Shown one piece after another: positions 1 to 10,529 of a DNA stretch of 64,000 nucleotides. This DNA is from Neurospora crassa OR74A (lineage: Eukaryota > Ascomycota > Sordariomycetes > Sordariales > Sordariaceae): positions 2,418,001 through 2,482,000 of the forward strand of contig NC_026504.1 in NCBI RefSeq assembly GCF_000182925.2. The letters run 5' to 3'. The notes under the pieces are model-generated. The model saw nothing but the letters and a program-made list of their open reading frames with translations. It was not told the origin of the DNA and did no database searches. Position 1 is the stretch's first letter; the number at the start of each line of letters is the position of its first letter. The position numbers and the translations under genes were made by a program.

Positions 1-3000
1 GTGTCGCGGACAGATTGCACCCGCCCGCACTCATCCACGTGCGTATTGAGCAGAGATAAGCACATGCAGTACAAGATCGCAATGAATCCGGTAACATGCT
101 TCGAACCATTGGGCAATTAGAATGAAAGCTACGTTTGTGTTGGGTATGTACACCAAACCGCCAGACGCGTAGGTAGTCGGACTGAAACTTGGAATCTTGC
201 AGCACATTGCATGGCGAGGTTCATGCCGCATAATGGTCCTAGAGGGAATCAAAGTAGGTTATTGGCGGCAAGGAGAGATACCATTTCATGCTGTACTTTT
301 CTTAGCACGCTTGGCCGGCTGCATAACCTGTGCCCAGCCCCTGTTTACCGCACCAATGTGTTGTCTTTGTTGTTGCAGAAGGCACTGCAAATGGTCATTG
401 GCTGCCAGAGTTTGAGGCGTCTTGTTTTCGGGATGATTCCCACGTGCTGTGAGCACTTTTCCACGTGAGTTTCAGCGCCATGCAGTGTGGTGTGTGTGAG
501 ATCAACCTTTTCCAAGTTCGGTTGACAGCATGCTTCTGCACACGTGGAGGCGCTGCCGCCGTCCAGCCTTTTCCGACGGCCTACCTACTACATACGCAGA
601 CATCATCCAAAACCATACCTTGTCCAGACTCACGTCGCACAATATAGATCAAAAAGGAAAAAAGACCAACAGGCGAAGGACGTGATACTCTCCAGTAAGA
701 TGGGCCCAGACAGTTTTTTCAGAAGGGGTGAGAAAAACAGACGTTCTTTTCGTTCTGACGGTATCGATGGCGCAAGCCCTTTCCCCACCCACCGTTTGTT
801 CAACTGATCTGAGCGGGAATTGACGCGATTGAAGCAAATCAAAGTAGAGGCATGTGGCTTGCTAAACTGGGATGTGCCTTGCACCCAGCTCAAAACCATC
901 GACAAATTCATGATTACGACATTACAGAATTTCGCAGAGCCCACAAATTTTGCGCAGGGTTCACTGCTGGCACAGGTTTGCTTGCCCTCTACAAGTACAC
1001 TACATAATACACTACTGCGTGCTATGCAGCATGTATTACACTTATAGTACGCTGTAGCCACTCTCTTATCTGGTTCCATTGGCACACCGTTTCCACCATG
1101 GCACTCCGTTATCATTGTCGTTTTTCCAGCGAAGAGACGTGTGTGAGATATGTTAATGCGAAACGTGAGCTGAGTGGTCCCTTAAAGGTTGATCGTAGTC
1201 CTGTGGTTTACGTAAGTGGTCACATAATAGATGAGATCTGACATTGCCGGGCGGTTTTCATCGAATCATTTGCCCGTTTTCTCGCGAGATCAGTAACGAA
1301 AGCAAGGCGTCAATCAATGCTGTTAAGACATCACGTTTCGTGTGAAGCAACGAGCAACTGATATCCTATCGCCGGCGCGTACGTTGCGTTATGGGCTCGT
1401 GCGAGAATTTACCCATGCGACTGGGCCAGCGATGCATGCTGAGGTATAGCGCATAGGCGACAACACAATCACAAAGTGTAACAATGAAAAACCAACACGG
1501 CGGAAACATTGTGGCGGGCGGGATGACAGTCATTGATTGAGTGAGTGGCATTTCAAGTCATGAAATGGGACGTTCCAGTCGCTTTTCCAACGAAGAAGGC
1601 CTTTGGGAAGTGAGGAACGGGCTAAGGATGCCGAGGAGAAAATGAGGTACGGTTGCCCATTGGACTTGGGCGTGCAATTATTAGTGGATCAGTTCTCGGC
1701 GTGCTCCGTATATTGCACAGTACCAACTACTAGTTCCTGCAAGACCTCTCATCTGAAGCAGCAGCACACATGGCGTGGTTTGCAAAAGATCCCTGAAGCC
1801 ACGCGCAGATCTTGCACCCTGTAACGAACGTCCTGAAGATTTCGCCAGTTCCCCAATCAGATTTTTTTTTACCACAAACGCTTCGTGTTGCAAGGCTCAC
1901 CACTCATCAGCATTCAGGGAAAATCCCATCGTCGCAATGCTGACCGCCGTTTTTCGGCTCGGGAAAGATCTGTGTGTTTCTTGCCAATCTCTCCGTACCC
2001 AGCCTTTCCCGGCTTCACTCATGGAGGAAGCTGTGCAGATGTTCGGTCTGTGTCCAACCTCAATGCACCCATATCTGACTGTTGCAAGGGGCCGCTACCG
2101 ATCGCATTCAAGGGTATCGATCATGCAGACGGAAGACAAAATTCAGGTACCTATCTCCATCCTGCCCGCGCCAGCTGTCTCTCTTGGCGCCCAATCCAAA
2201 GTCGCCTGCCTTTTGTTGCTTTCATCACAACTTCACGAATATTGATTGTATCCAAAAACGGACTGGGCGAGTGAAATGAGCACGAGCTTATATCGGGGTG
2301 TGGTAAAGTTGATGGAGTAGTTGAAAGAAAAAACGGGAAAAAATAACTTGGTATACTTGGGTTTTGGCGTGCTGGCTGTAGAAAAGTACAGCAGCCCGGC
2401 AACATGGGGAGGCATGGAAGTACATAGTATGACGATCCCATCTCCCACAGTCTATTCTCCGAGTCTCCGGTCCGGTCCACGGTTCTTACGACACCAAGCG
2501 CATGGTTATCTTGCAAGCGAGCAGGGACTCTGTGTGGATTTTACGGAGCCAAATATGCAGTAGCGTCGACATACTGCAGTGGGAAAGAAACTCACCACCA
2601 AAAGAGTACAGACGAGACTCCATCCCACTTGACTGCGTGCCAGTGTCTGCGTCGCATCGCCGTTTGAGATTGCCGAGACAGACAACATCAAATGGGCAGG
2701 CAAAAGCAGTAACTCGAAAAGGACGGTGATGGTTTGGCAACGAACCGAAGACATACCGCTTGAATCTTGAGACACGTGCAGTTCTGTAACAGGGTAGTTT
2801 GGCCAGTTTGGTTTCCATAAAAAAAGACACCATCAGACGAGAAGAGAGTCGCGGTGACCCTTTGGCATCTCGGCTGCATACCTTACCTTGCAGCCATGCC
2901 ATTGCCACGCGACACGATCCGCCAATGCGGAAGCCGCAAACTGGACCATAAACAGATGGGACGGAAGACGGGCGGCTTCATTTCCAAAATTGCCATCTTT

Positions 3001-3163
3001 GCTTGGTTTCTGTCATCATGACGCTGAGTTCCTGTAGTAAATATTTACCATTACGATCCTTTCTAGTGTATGTACTAGGGATTGAGCAGAAACGTTTGAC
3101 CACTTTCTCGCTGTTACCTTCTCATTGTGTGTGTGCAGCAAACCCCGGTGTACTTTGTACTTG

Positions 3164-3184
3164 CCCCCCCCCCCCCCCCCCCCC
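3164..3184 (+). repeat. C21 homopolymer
   Basis: An uninterrupted run of 21 C on the + strand follows a ttg. It lies outside any gene. Such tracts are prone to slippage and sequencing-length error, so the exact count should not be trusted. Confidence 0.85.
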
Positions 3185-3837
3185 TCAATTGCGGCCGACA
3201 TGACGCCTGCGTCGACCTGCGTTGACAAAGTTGCCGTTGCTGTAATAGCAACCTCACAATCGTAACACCCGGTCACATCCATCTCGACATTGCACATTAG
3301 TTTGCAATCCCTCGGCTTCACACAAGGCTCTTATTGCTCCAGGGCGATTTTCCTACTTTATTGTTTTAAGAAAAAATCTACACCTCGCTGCCTTGCAATC
3401 TTCCATGGGGAAGACGGAGAAAGAAAAGCGTCCTTGCGTAACCAAGCCCGGCCAACTCATCACCCATCGCACGCCATTTCGCTCCGCGGTTATTTTGCGC
3501 AGGCCTTCTATTTTCAGAAAGCCCCAGACCGCGACGACGGACGTTCCGACCTTATTTTTTTCAACCGCAAGCTGCTGAGTGTGATTTTCCGTGACAGGAG
3601 CTCAGATTCCGCCGCCTGCTTCCCTCACCCAAGGGGTTCGCTCATCACAACACCGAAGCAGCGGGTGCGCCTGTCTCTTAGCTGATCGGTGCGGTCGTGC
3701 AGGGTGCCTCAGACTCCTTCTGTCGCCGTCGTCCTTTCACGCAAACTTTTGGGTGTCCTCGCGTGTGGTTCTGGGCCTTCATACACGGTTCGCTCGCACA
3801 ATAGCAGACGCAGGCTGCGGCGAGATTTCGTCCAACG

Positions 3838-3972
3838 GTAAGTGACAGGCGAGACAGGTTCAGAGATGTCACACGAGGGCGTGGTCCATCAGTTTGGGGG
3901 AATTGGCGGAAAGGTAGGTGTGTTCCTCAACCGTTGCTTCCTGTATCTTTGTTTTTTTCTTTCTTTTTTCAG
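3838..3972 (+). other. Candidate 5'-leader intron of the RGS gene
   Basis: A consensus donor GTAAGT begins at 3838. It is followed 135 bp later by a strong acceptor, a T/C-rich run ending in cag at 3970-3972. No coding frame needs this splice, so if real it lies in the untranslated leader of the downstream RGS gene. It is proposed from splice signals only. Confidence 0.35.
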
Positions 3973-4425
3973 GTCATATTTCTTCCCCCGGCTCTTTGTC
4001 AGGCCCGCAAGCTGGCTGGGAGCCTGGGGTTTATGCCGTGCTCACTTGGTGGTGGCATCCACGATCCACCTGAATTTCACAATGGTCCCGTCCATCAGCC
4101 GTCTTGATACCACGGCGTCCCTACCTTACCCTCTCACCGATCATCTCCCTCAGTCGCTCTTCCCTGGAGGGGCCTTTTTTATATTTTTGTATCTTTTATT
4201 TGTTTATTTATTTCATATTTTCCCCCCCTCTTTGGTTTATTGTTTGGGAGGGTGTGGCTTTTTTTGGGAGAAGCTCAGGCTGGGATCACTGCCCTTGTCC
4301 TGTAAGAATGACGGGCATGCCCCTGGTCCATCGTGAGCTCCTGGCAAGCCCAAGGCCCGCTGGCATCCTAGCTTGGGTGCTGGCTTGCGAGCAAGTGGTG
4401 TGCAAGAGTGGGTGTGTCGCAGGTT

Positions 4426-4451
4426 GAGAAGAGAGAGAGAGAGAAAGAGAG
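4426..4451 (+). repeat. GA microsatellite
   Basis: A purine run of mostly GA dinucleotides, interrupted once by AA. It lies about 0.5 kb upstream of the RGS start codon, in the probable leader or promoter. Confidence 0.8.
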
Positions 4452-4965
4452 CCTCCACTCGGGGCCACTTTGGTTTCTAGCTGCTGCTAGCGCAGTGCTC
4501 GTGGCCTCGTCGTGCCTTGTCGATGGAATTGCCTTTTCGGAGGAGAGTCTCCTTCTTTGTGTGTCCAGTCCCAGTGCCCCCTTGTCACTCCCGCCCACCG
4601 TACCCGACACTGGACTAGGTGCGCCGGCCTTGCGCCAGTCTGCACCAGGACCGGTCCACTGAACCCACCCCGTCTGCACTCGCAGCCTGCTGCAGTCTGC
4701 ACTCGCTCTGCAGCGCTGCACCCACCGTACCTGCTCCACATCGCATACGCCCCACTGAAGATGCCCTGGCTGGTTCGGTGCTTCCAGTAGCATTCGAGCC
4801 CGGCATCCGTCCCATTGAGCAGCAAGCACTGGACAGACAGCCAGCTCTGACCAGTCGGCTGCCGTGGCCGACCATCCCTCTTTTATTTGAACCGACGCTT
4901 GCCCATCCCCGACCAGGCACGCCCACTCTTCTGTTACATCTACAAACTAACCCGCTCGCTGTTAG

Positions 4966-7368
4966 ATGGCCGCAGGCTCGTCGTCGTCCCGCTCAACCAA
5001 CTCTGATTCTTCCTCACCAGTAGTCGCATTGCAAGCAGGCCACCGAAGCACAGGTAGCACCGTCAACAGCAGTAAATCCAGGAGTGCCAGCTCCAGCATC
5101 AGCACTATTAGCAGTAGCGCAAACACCGGCAGCGCACCAGCAACAGGAACCTCGGGAACCGCTTCAAATACCCCCTCCTCCCACTCCTCCTCCTCCTCCT
5201 CCTCCTCCTCCACCACCGTCTCCGCTCTCGCCGGCAACACAATCGCAAAGGCCAAGTCGAATTCTGTCCGCGATCCCGTTGCCAAGCCCCCATACCCGGC
5301 GGTTTCAGGCTCCCAAACCCGACAGCAGGCGCACTCGCACTTGAGCTCACTGTCTGTTAGCTCCCAGCGCACTGGTGGCATTTTCGCACTTGCCGCCGCC
5401 GCCCTTGACAAAACCTTGGCCGGTTTAGGAGAGCCTAGAATCCGGTCACGTCAATCAAACGGTCGTCTTTCCGCCGGCCCCGAGTCCCCCGTTGGCGGTC
5501 CTCTGCTGCCCGGCCCGGACAAGTCCTCCCGCTCCAGGTCCGCTTCCAGGTCTTCCCCCGAGGACGAAAGGTACTTGGCCTCCTCGCTAGTGCCCCGGGA
5601 TCCCAATCCCCCTTCCCAGCCGTACAGCGAAACCGATCCGAACAGACCTCTGCCCGTACGCGTCAGCCGCGTTGACAACAAGATGCACCAAACTTCCTCG
5701 AGACTGTTGCGCATGACGGATGACGATCGCCCGTTCACAAAGGTTAGCATGATGAGCAAGCAAACGAGGTCCATGAGACACTTGCTTTGCACCACTGAAA
5801 TAGTCTGCCGCTAACTCCACATGCGCAGGATTTCAAAGATCTCTTTTCAACGTTGATCGTCTCTCTTCTTCCCCTCTCCGCCCATCGTGTTCGCCTGACC
5901 AAGGTAGAACACACCTTCCTGTCTGAGGATGCCATCAATAACTTGGGCTCCCTCAAATTCTCGCAGTCCAACCGCATGCCGGACCCTAAGGATCCTTCGC
6001 GCATCGTGACCACTACGACCACAACAACCTTCTCAATGGCCAAGGACATGGCCCGTTCGATATGTCAAAGATTCCTCGAGGCCAGGTTTATCGAGTCTGC
6101 GGATGGCAGATACCAACAGGTATACAGCATGAAGGGGTCCGTATGGCAGCTGACACCCAAGGGAATCTCCATTTTGGATCGCTTCTGCTCCAGAAACGGC
6201 ATTCAACAGAAGCAAGTCGCCGAGCTCATTGGAAATTCGTTGCCTCAGATCGTCATTTTGGAGCGCAATCCTCAAACTGACAAGGTGCTTACCGACCGCG
6301 CACTGATTGAAGTCATCTTCCGCCGGTTTATTGGACCCAATGGCTTCAACATCAAGCAGAGCGTGAGCTCGGCGGACTCGGATTCTCTGAGTGACTACAG
6401 GGATGGTCTGACGGGTGTCAAGATGGCTGCGGAACGCAAAGTGAACGGCAGGACCTACCGAGACACATTCACTGGAAAGGCTGCAACGGACTGGTTGATG
6501 GACTGTTCGACCGCAGTCGACCGCAGGGAAACAATCGAAATCGCCTCCCTTTTTGTCGAGTATGAGCTCATGGAGGCCGTTCAGCAAGACAAGGCCCACA
6601 TGCAACAAAACCCCGGCCACCACCTATTTCAACCCACCAAGCACGCCATCTACCAGGTTACACCCAAGGGCAAGGACCTTGTCAATGGAGCGTTGGTTCG
6701 CGGACGGCCTTCTGAAAGTGATGGCCATTCTGCGTCCCGCTCTGTTGGCATCGCGCGTGATTCCAATACCCAGCGCCTAGACAAGATCCTCAACGAGAAT
6801 TCGTTGCGTCTGCTCTTCCGCGAGAACCTCCGTGAGACCCACTGCGAGGAGAATCTTGCCTTCTACTTGGATACCGACGAATTTGTCCGTCAATGCAGAG
6901 CAGCGATCGACCTTGCGCAAAGAAGCCCCAACAGCGCGGCTTCCTTGGATGGAATCAAGGAGATCATGGCTCAGGCCTACGGCATCTACAATGCCTTCTT
7001 GGCCCCTGGTTCTCCATGCGAACTCAACATTGACCACCAGTTGCGTAACAACCTCGCGACACGTATGACCAAGGCGGTGGGCCAGGACGTCACCATGATT
7101 GATACGCTTCGAGAAGTCATGGCGCTTTTTGAAGATGCTCAGAATGCTGTCTTCAAGTTGATGGCGAGCGTAAGTTGAATTCAAAACATAACAGAAAGGG
7201 GATTATCGGAATCATCAGCTAACAGAGACACAGGATTCGGTCCCCAAATTCCTTCGCAATCCGAAGTACGAGCAGACGCTCAGGAACTACGACTTTGATT
7301 CGATTACGCCCGTTCATGGCCAGGGACGCATGGTGGAGCGCAGCCAGAGCAGGTCGAACCGCACGTGA
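4966..7368 (+). CDS. flbA: FlbA/Sst2-type regulator of G-protein signalling (DEP + RGS)
   Basis: A GTPase-activating protein that switches off heterotrimeric G-protein alpha subunits. In filamentous fungi this family controls the balance between growth and conidiation. The model has three exons, 4966-5742, 5829-7169 and 7234-7368, joined by GT-AG introns of 86 and 64 bp. It gives 750 aa in one frame. Residues 1-255 are Ser/Thr-rich and disordered, including a poly-Ser run encoded by TCC repeats near 5184-5211. From residue 260 the sequence follows the conserved family N-terminal region (DFKDLF, RVRLTKVEHTFLSEDAI). A DEP domain lies at about 445-545 (TFTGKAATDWLMD) and the RGS domain at about 576-735 (SLRLLFRENLRETHCEENL). 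The ATG at 4966 is the only good start before the conserved part. Family identity is very secure. The symbol follows Aspergillus usage, and rgs1 or sst2 would be equally valid. Confidence 0.95.
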
Positions 7369-8843
7369 AGTCTACACGCGTGTGTGGCCGAGAATAGGTA
7401 GGGGACGAGAGACTATCGACCCTGACCCAAGTCTTGGAATAAAAACCCGATTTCGAACACGTTCAGCATCTTCTCTAAAATATGGGGAGCAGGCTTCTTG
7501 TCCTTGTGCATAAGGGAGTCTAGGACTCCCGTGTTACTTCACTTGTCCTGGTGGCTAAATATCTACTAATTTTGTTACCATCTTTCCGGTTCACTTACTC
7601 TTCTTTGGAGATATTCGGCGTTCAAAGGATAACACGCGACATAGATGGGGGGGAGCTGGTCACCTGCATATAGTCTCCATTTACTTTGTCATCTTGGGGA
7701 AGGTTTACGAACTGGTCAAGGGGGGTTTCTGACAGCATAGGGAAGGTGGGCAAGGAAACGGACGGTTTGTCAAGGGAAAGGGAAGGGGTGATCAATTGCA
7801 TTAAGTTCGATGGCACCATTGTCCTTGGGGGCTGCACAATATTGTTCAGGCCAGGTGATAATCTACCCATTACTCTATAGAGGGCTTCCATACTGGGAAG
7901 ATCCGTGTATCAATCAGTCTGCGTGCAGAAGAAAGCTGGCAGGGCCAGCTTAAGAAAGAGAAGGTATGAAGGCAGAGGCCAACAAGACTTGTTTGTGTTG
8001 GTTGGGGGGAATGAAGGACCGACAGTGTGTGGAAAGGCTCACTGACGGTGCTCTGTCCCATACCTTGGACTCGCAAAATTAGAATCAGTTCAACAGTCTA
8101 CCAAATACACAGTTCAATACTGATTTGTTTGTTAGCTCGAAACCTCGGGTCAACTTCCCAAGGCGTTTTCATGCTGTAATAATGATCTATTCAAAGTGAA
8201 ATGTACCGTATTGGATCTTGTTCATGCCTTTTGGATCCATACCCGACTATTCATTGAGTTCTTGTATAGTTTTGGACAATTCGGAAAACATCTCATCCAG
8301 TGGTGTGCTACACCTAGATACCAAACCAACAAAACAGTCAGCACTATATTGTAGGTTTAGTTTGGAATTTGTAATTCAATAGTCAGGAATGTGCTGCGGT
8401 GATCAGTCGTCATGGGAGGTGGCCGTGGAATGAATTGTGGGGGAGTCTCTCTCGCGCACATTCTTGAGGCATCGTGAGTGGTAGTCGTAGCAACATCACA
8501 ACAAACATTGGGATCTGAATTCAAGCGCTGCTTTGTTTACATCTTGAGTTTGTATCCCTGGGGTGATTGATACACTCATCAAAGTCCATAAAGATGCGAG
8601 ACCTCTGCTCACTTGGAGGAGGCTAGCCCATCATCATCCAGCTTACTCCAACCTCAGTCATTCTCTAAACACATTCTTTCCAGTCACTCATTAGTTCACC
8701 TTTGGTGTCACTCACTTCATCCACACGACATAATCTTCCTTTCCCTGAGAAGACTCGTGGCTCTTTCCCAACAAGACATCACAGACATCCCGTCCTTCAG
8801 CCATCGCTATCACACCTTCATTTAATCTCACCACCTAGTCAAA
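7369..8843. other. Intergenic region between RGS and GPI-protein genes
   Basis: No gene seen. It holds the RGS 3' untranslated region and, proximally, a CT-rich and A-rich promoter for the cell-wall protein starting at 8844. The short open frames on either strand show no motif and are ignored. Confidence 0.6.
7438..7443 (+). other. Candidate polyadenylation signal of the RGS gene
   Basis: AATAAA lies 70 bp after the RGS stop codon, inside an A-rich stretch. Fungal signals are degenerate, so this is a plausible but unproven 3'-end element. Confidence 0.4.
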
Positions 8844-9706
8844 ATGCAGCTCACCACGCTCGTCGTCACTTCTCTCGCCGCAGGCTCCGCCTCCGCCTTC
8901 CACTGGGGGACCAGCGCCCCTCCCGCGGGCTTTGGTGCTGCCGCCGCCGCTACCGACGCTGTCGCTCCTGCTCCTGCTGGTTTTTCCAGTCCTCCTTCTG
9001 GTCCCCCTTCTCCCGGTGCTCCTGGAGCCAGACGTCCAGTCCAGGCTGATATGGAGGAGGAAGATGCCGCCGTCACTGCCACTGCCGAATATGAACCTGA
9101 TTGTGAAGAAGATGAAGAGTCTGTCGGTGAGGGCGAGGACAACGACGCCGTTGTCGCCTCGAGCACCACCATCTTCTGCCCTACGCCTACCAGCTTTATT
9201 TGGAATGGAGCTCCTGTCGCGGTGACAGCTCCAACTGTTCTCACCCTTCCGTGCACTACCGATGCTGCGGGTGCTACTGTAAGCTTTTTTCTTTCTCTTT
9301 TTTTCAGTCTCTTTCCAATTGTTTTCATTTCTACAGTCGATATCCACACCACAGCCAAGGTAGATTGATACAAATACTAACCGCAAGAAACAAAAAAAAG
9401 GCCGCTCCCTTCCACCCCCCTCCCGCTCGTCCTCCCCACGGTCCTCACGGCCCTTGGTCCGCCTGGGGTTCCGCCGCCCCGGCCCCGAACTCGTTCTCTA
9501 CGGCTTGCGACTCGTTCGTCACCCAGACTGCCGTCGCCACGGCTACCACTACAGAGATGGTTATCCCTGTTACTCATGCCGAGCCAACTTGGACCAAGGC
9601 TCCTGCTCAACCTAGTGTTGTGATGGCTGGTGCCGCACGTGGTTACCCTGCCGCTGCCGCTGTGTTGGCTGTGGTTCTTGGTATGGTTGGAGTTTTTGGC
9701 TTTTGA
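8844..9706 (+). CDS. Small GPI-anchored cell-wall / surface protein
   Basis: Two exons, 8844-9278 and 9401-9706, are joined by a 122-bp phase-0 intron. The intron has donor GTAAGC and a clear branch sequence (atactaac) close to its acceptor. The product is 246 aa. It has a classical signal peptide (MQLTTLVVTSLAAGSASA, cut after residue 18). Next comes a Pro/Ala-rich stretch, an unusual acidic patch at about residues 70-102, a Ser/Thr/Pro region with four cysteines after the signal peptide, and a hydrophobic C-terminal tail preceded by small residues (MAGAARGYPAAAAV). That tail fits a GPI-attachment signal. Known GPI proteins of this size are wall-linked and often clock- or development-regulated (CCG-6-like), but I cannot assign a subfamily. 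The precise function is unknown. Confidence 0.85.
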
Positions 9707-10529
9707 GAACACGATCTGGATAAGTTTCTTTTGTTTGCTTTTCCTGGGTCATGATGTATGGATGAATGGACTGTCACAGACAATTGGTAAGCGCTGATGG
9801 TGTAACTTGACATCTATCTAACTGCCTTTGAGATGATCGTGCTATCTTGGGGATTTCGCTTCTCTCTCTTTTTTTCTTTTTTTTTTCTTTGCTAGGGTTT
9901 TGCTTTCTTGTTTAGATTTGTATTTTGAGAGTAGTTTCGTCCCATTCTCGTGCTGTGATACTTTGCATTTAGAGTACTTTTTGAGACAATGCTAGAGCGG
10001 GACACACTTTTGAATTCTGTTCACCTTACACTTCTGCCGGCACTAAACTTATTAGCGTGGTAACGAAACTGGTATGAGAACCATTCCAAGGCGTTATGAG
10101 TCCTGACCTTGGGTGCATTCCTTCTGCAAAACAAACGTAAACACAACTTATTGATTTGCAAGTTTGATTCGAGTGGGTAAGTGCCATTGGACACCTAGTA
10201 GAAATTGATTATAACCTAGACTGCCGCCGAGCCAGGACACCAAAACCATGACATCGATGTGAATATCAAGACGGGTTACATCCCTCTCATGACCTTATTC
10301 CTTTCATTTGTCATCAGAGTCTTCCATAGTCACTGATTGCTACGTACATTCCTACGCTCTCGTTGGTGTCTTGTCAGTTTCGCCGTTGACATGGTCTTCC
10401 AAAGTCGACGTTCGCTTGTCCTAGACGAGCCTGCGAGTAATTCACTTGATCCCGTCCTGACCATGGAAGTAGACCCGACGCAACAAGGCAAGCCTACAAC
10501 ACATATTTACTGTCTTTGCAGAGCAACAT
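9707..10529. other. Convergent 3' intergenic region
   Basis: This is the space between the 3' ends of the GPI-protein gene (+) and the ORC4 gene (-). A T-rich tract lies near 9866-9895. I see no gene, and a short + frame at 10337-10669 mostly overlaps the ORC4 3' exon in antisense. Confidence 0.6.

Larger units (their letters stand above)
1..4965. other. Gene-free stretch; distal part is probable promoter and leader of the RGS gene
   Basis: I find no supportable gene in the first 4.9 kb. Open frames here are short, mostly lack ATG starts, and show no recognisable motif. From about 3.3 kb the + strand becomes pyrimidine-rich, with runs of C and T and a GA microsatellite. This is typical of fungal promoter and 5' leader DNA and fits the RGS gene starting at 4966. 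A 21-base C homopolymer lies at 3164-3184, and a candidate leader intron at 3838-3972 is listed separately. Nothing recognisable is seen in 1-3000. Confidence 0.6.

Noticed and set aside
630-1115. 161-codon minus-strand frame
   Set aside because: No recognisable motif, no supporting splice structure, and a length that is unremarkable by chance.
8835-9386. Two 181-183-codon minus-strand frames
   Set aside because: Antisense shadows of the GPI-protein gene, created by its Pro/Ala/Ser codon bias; they run across its intron.
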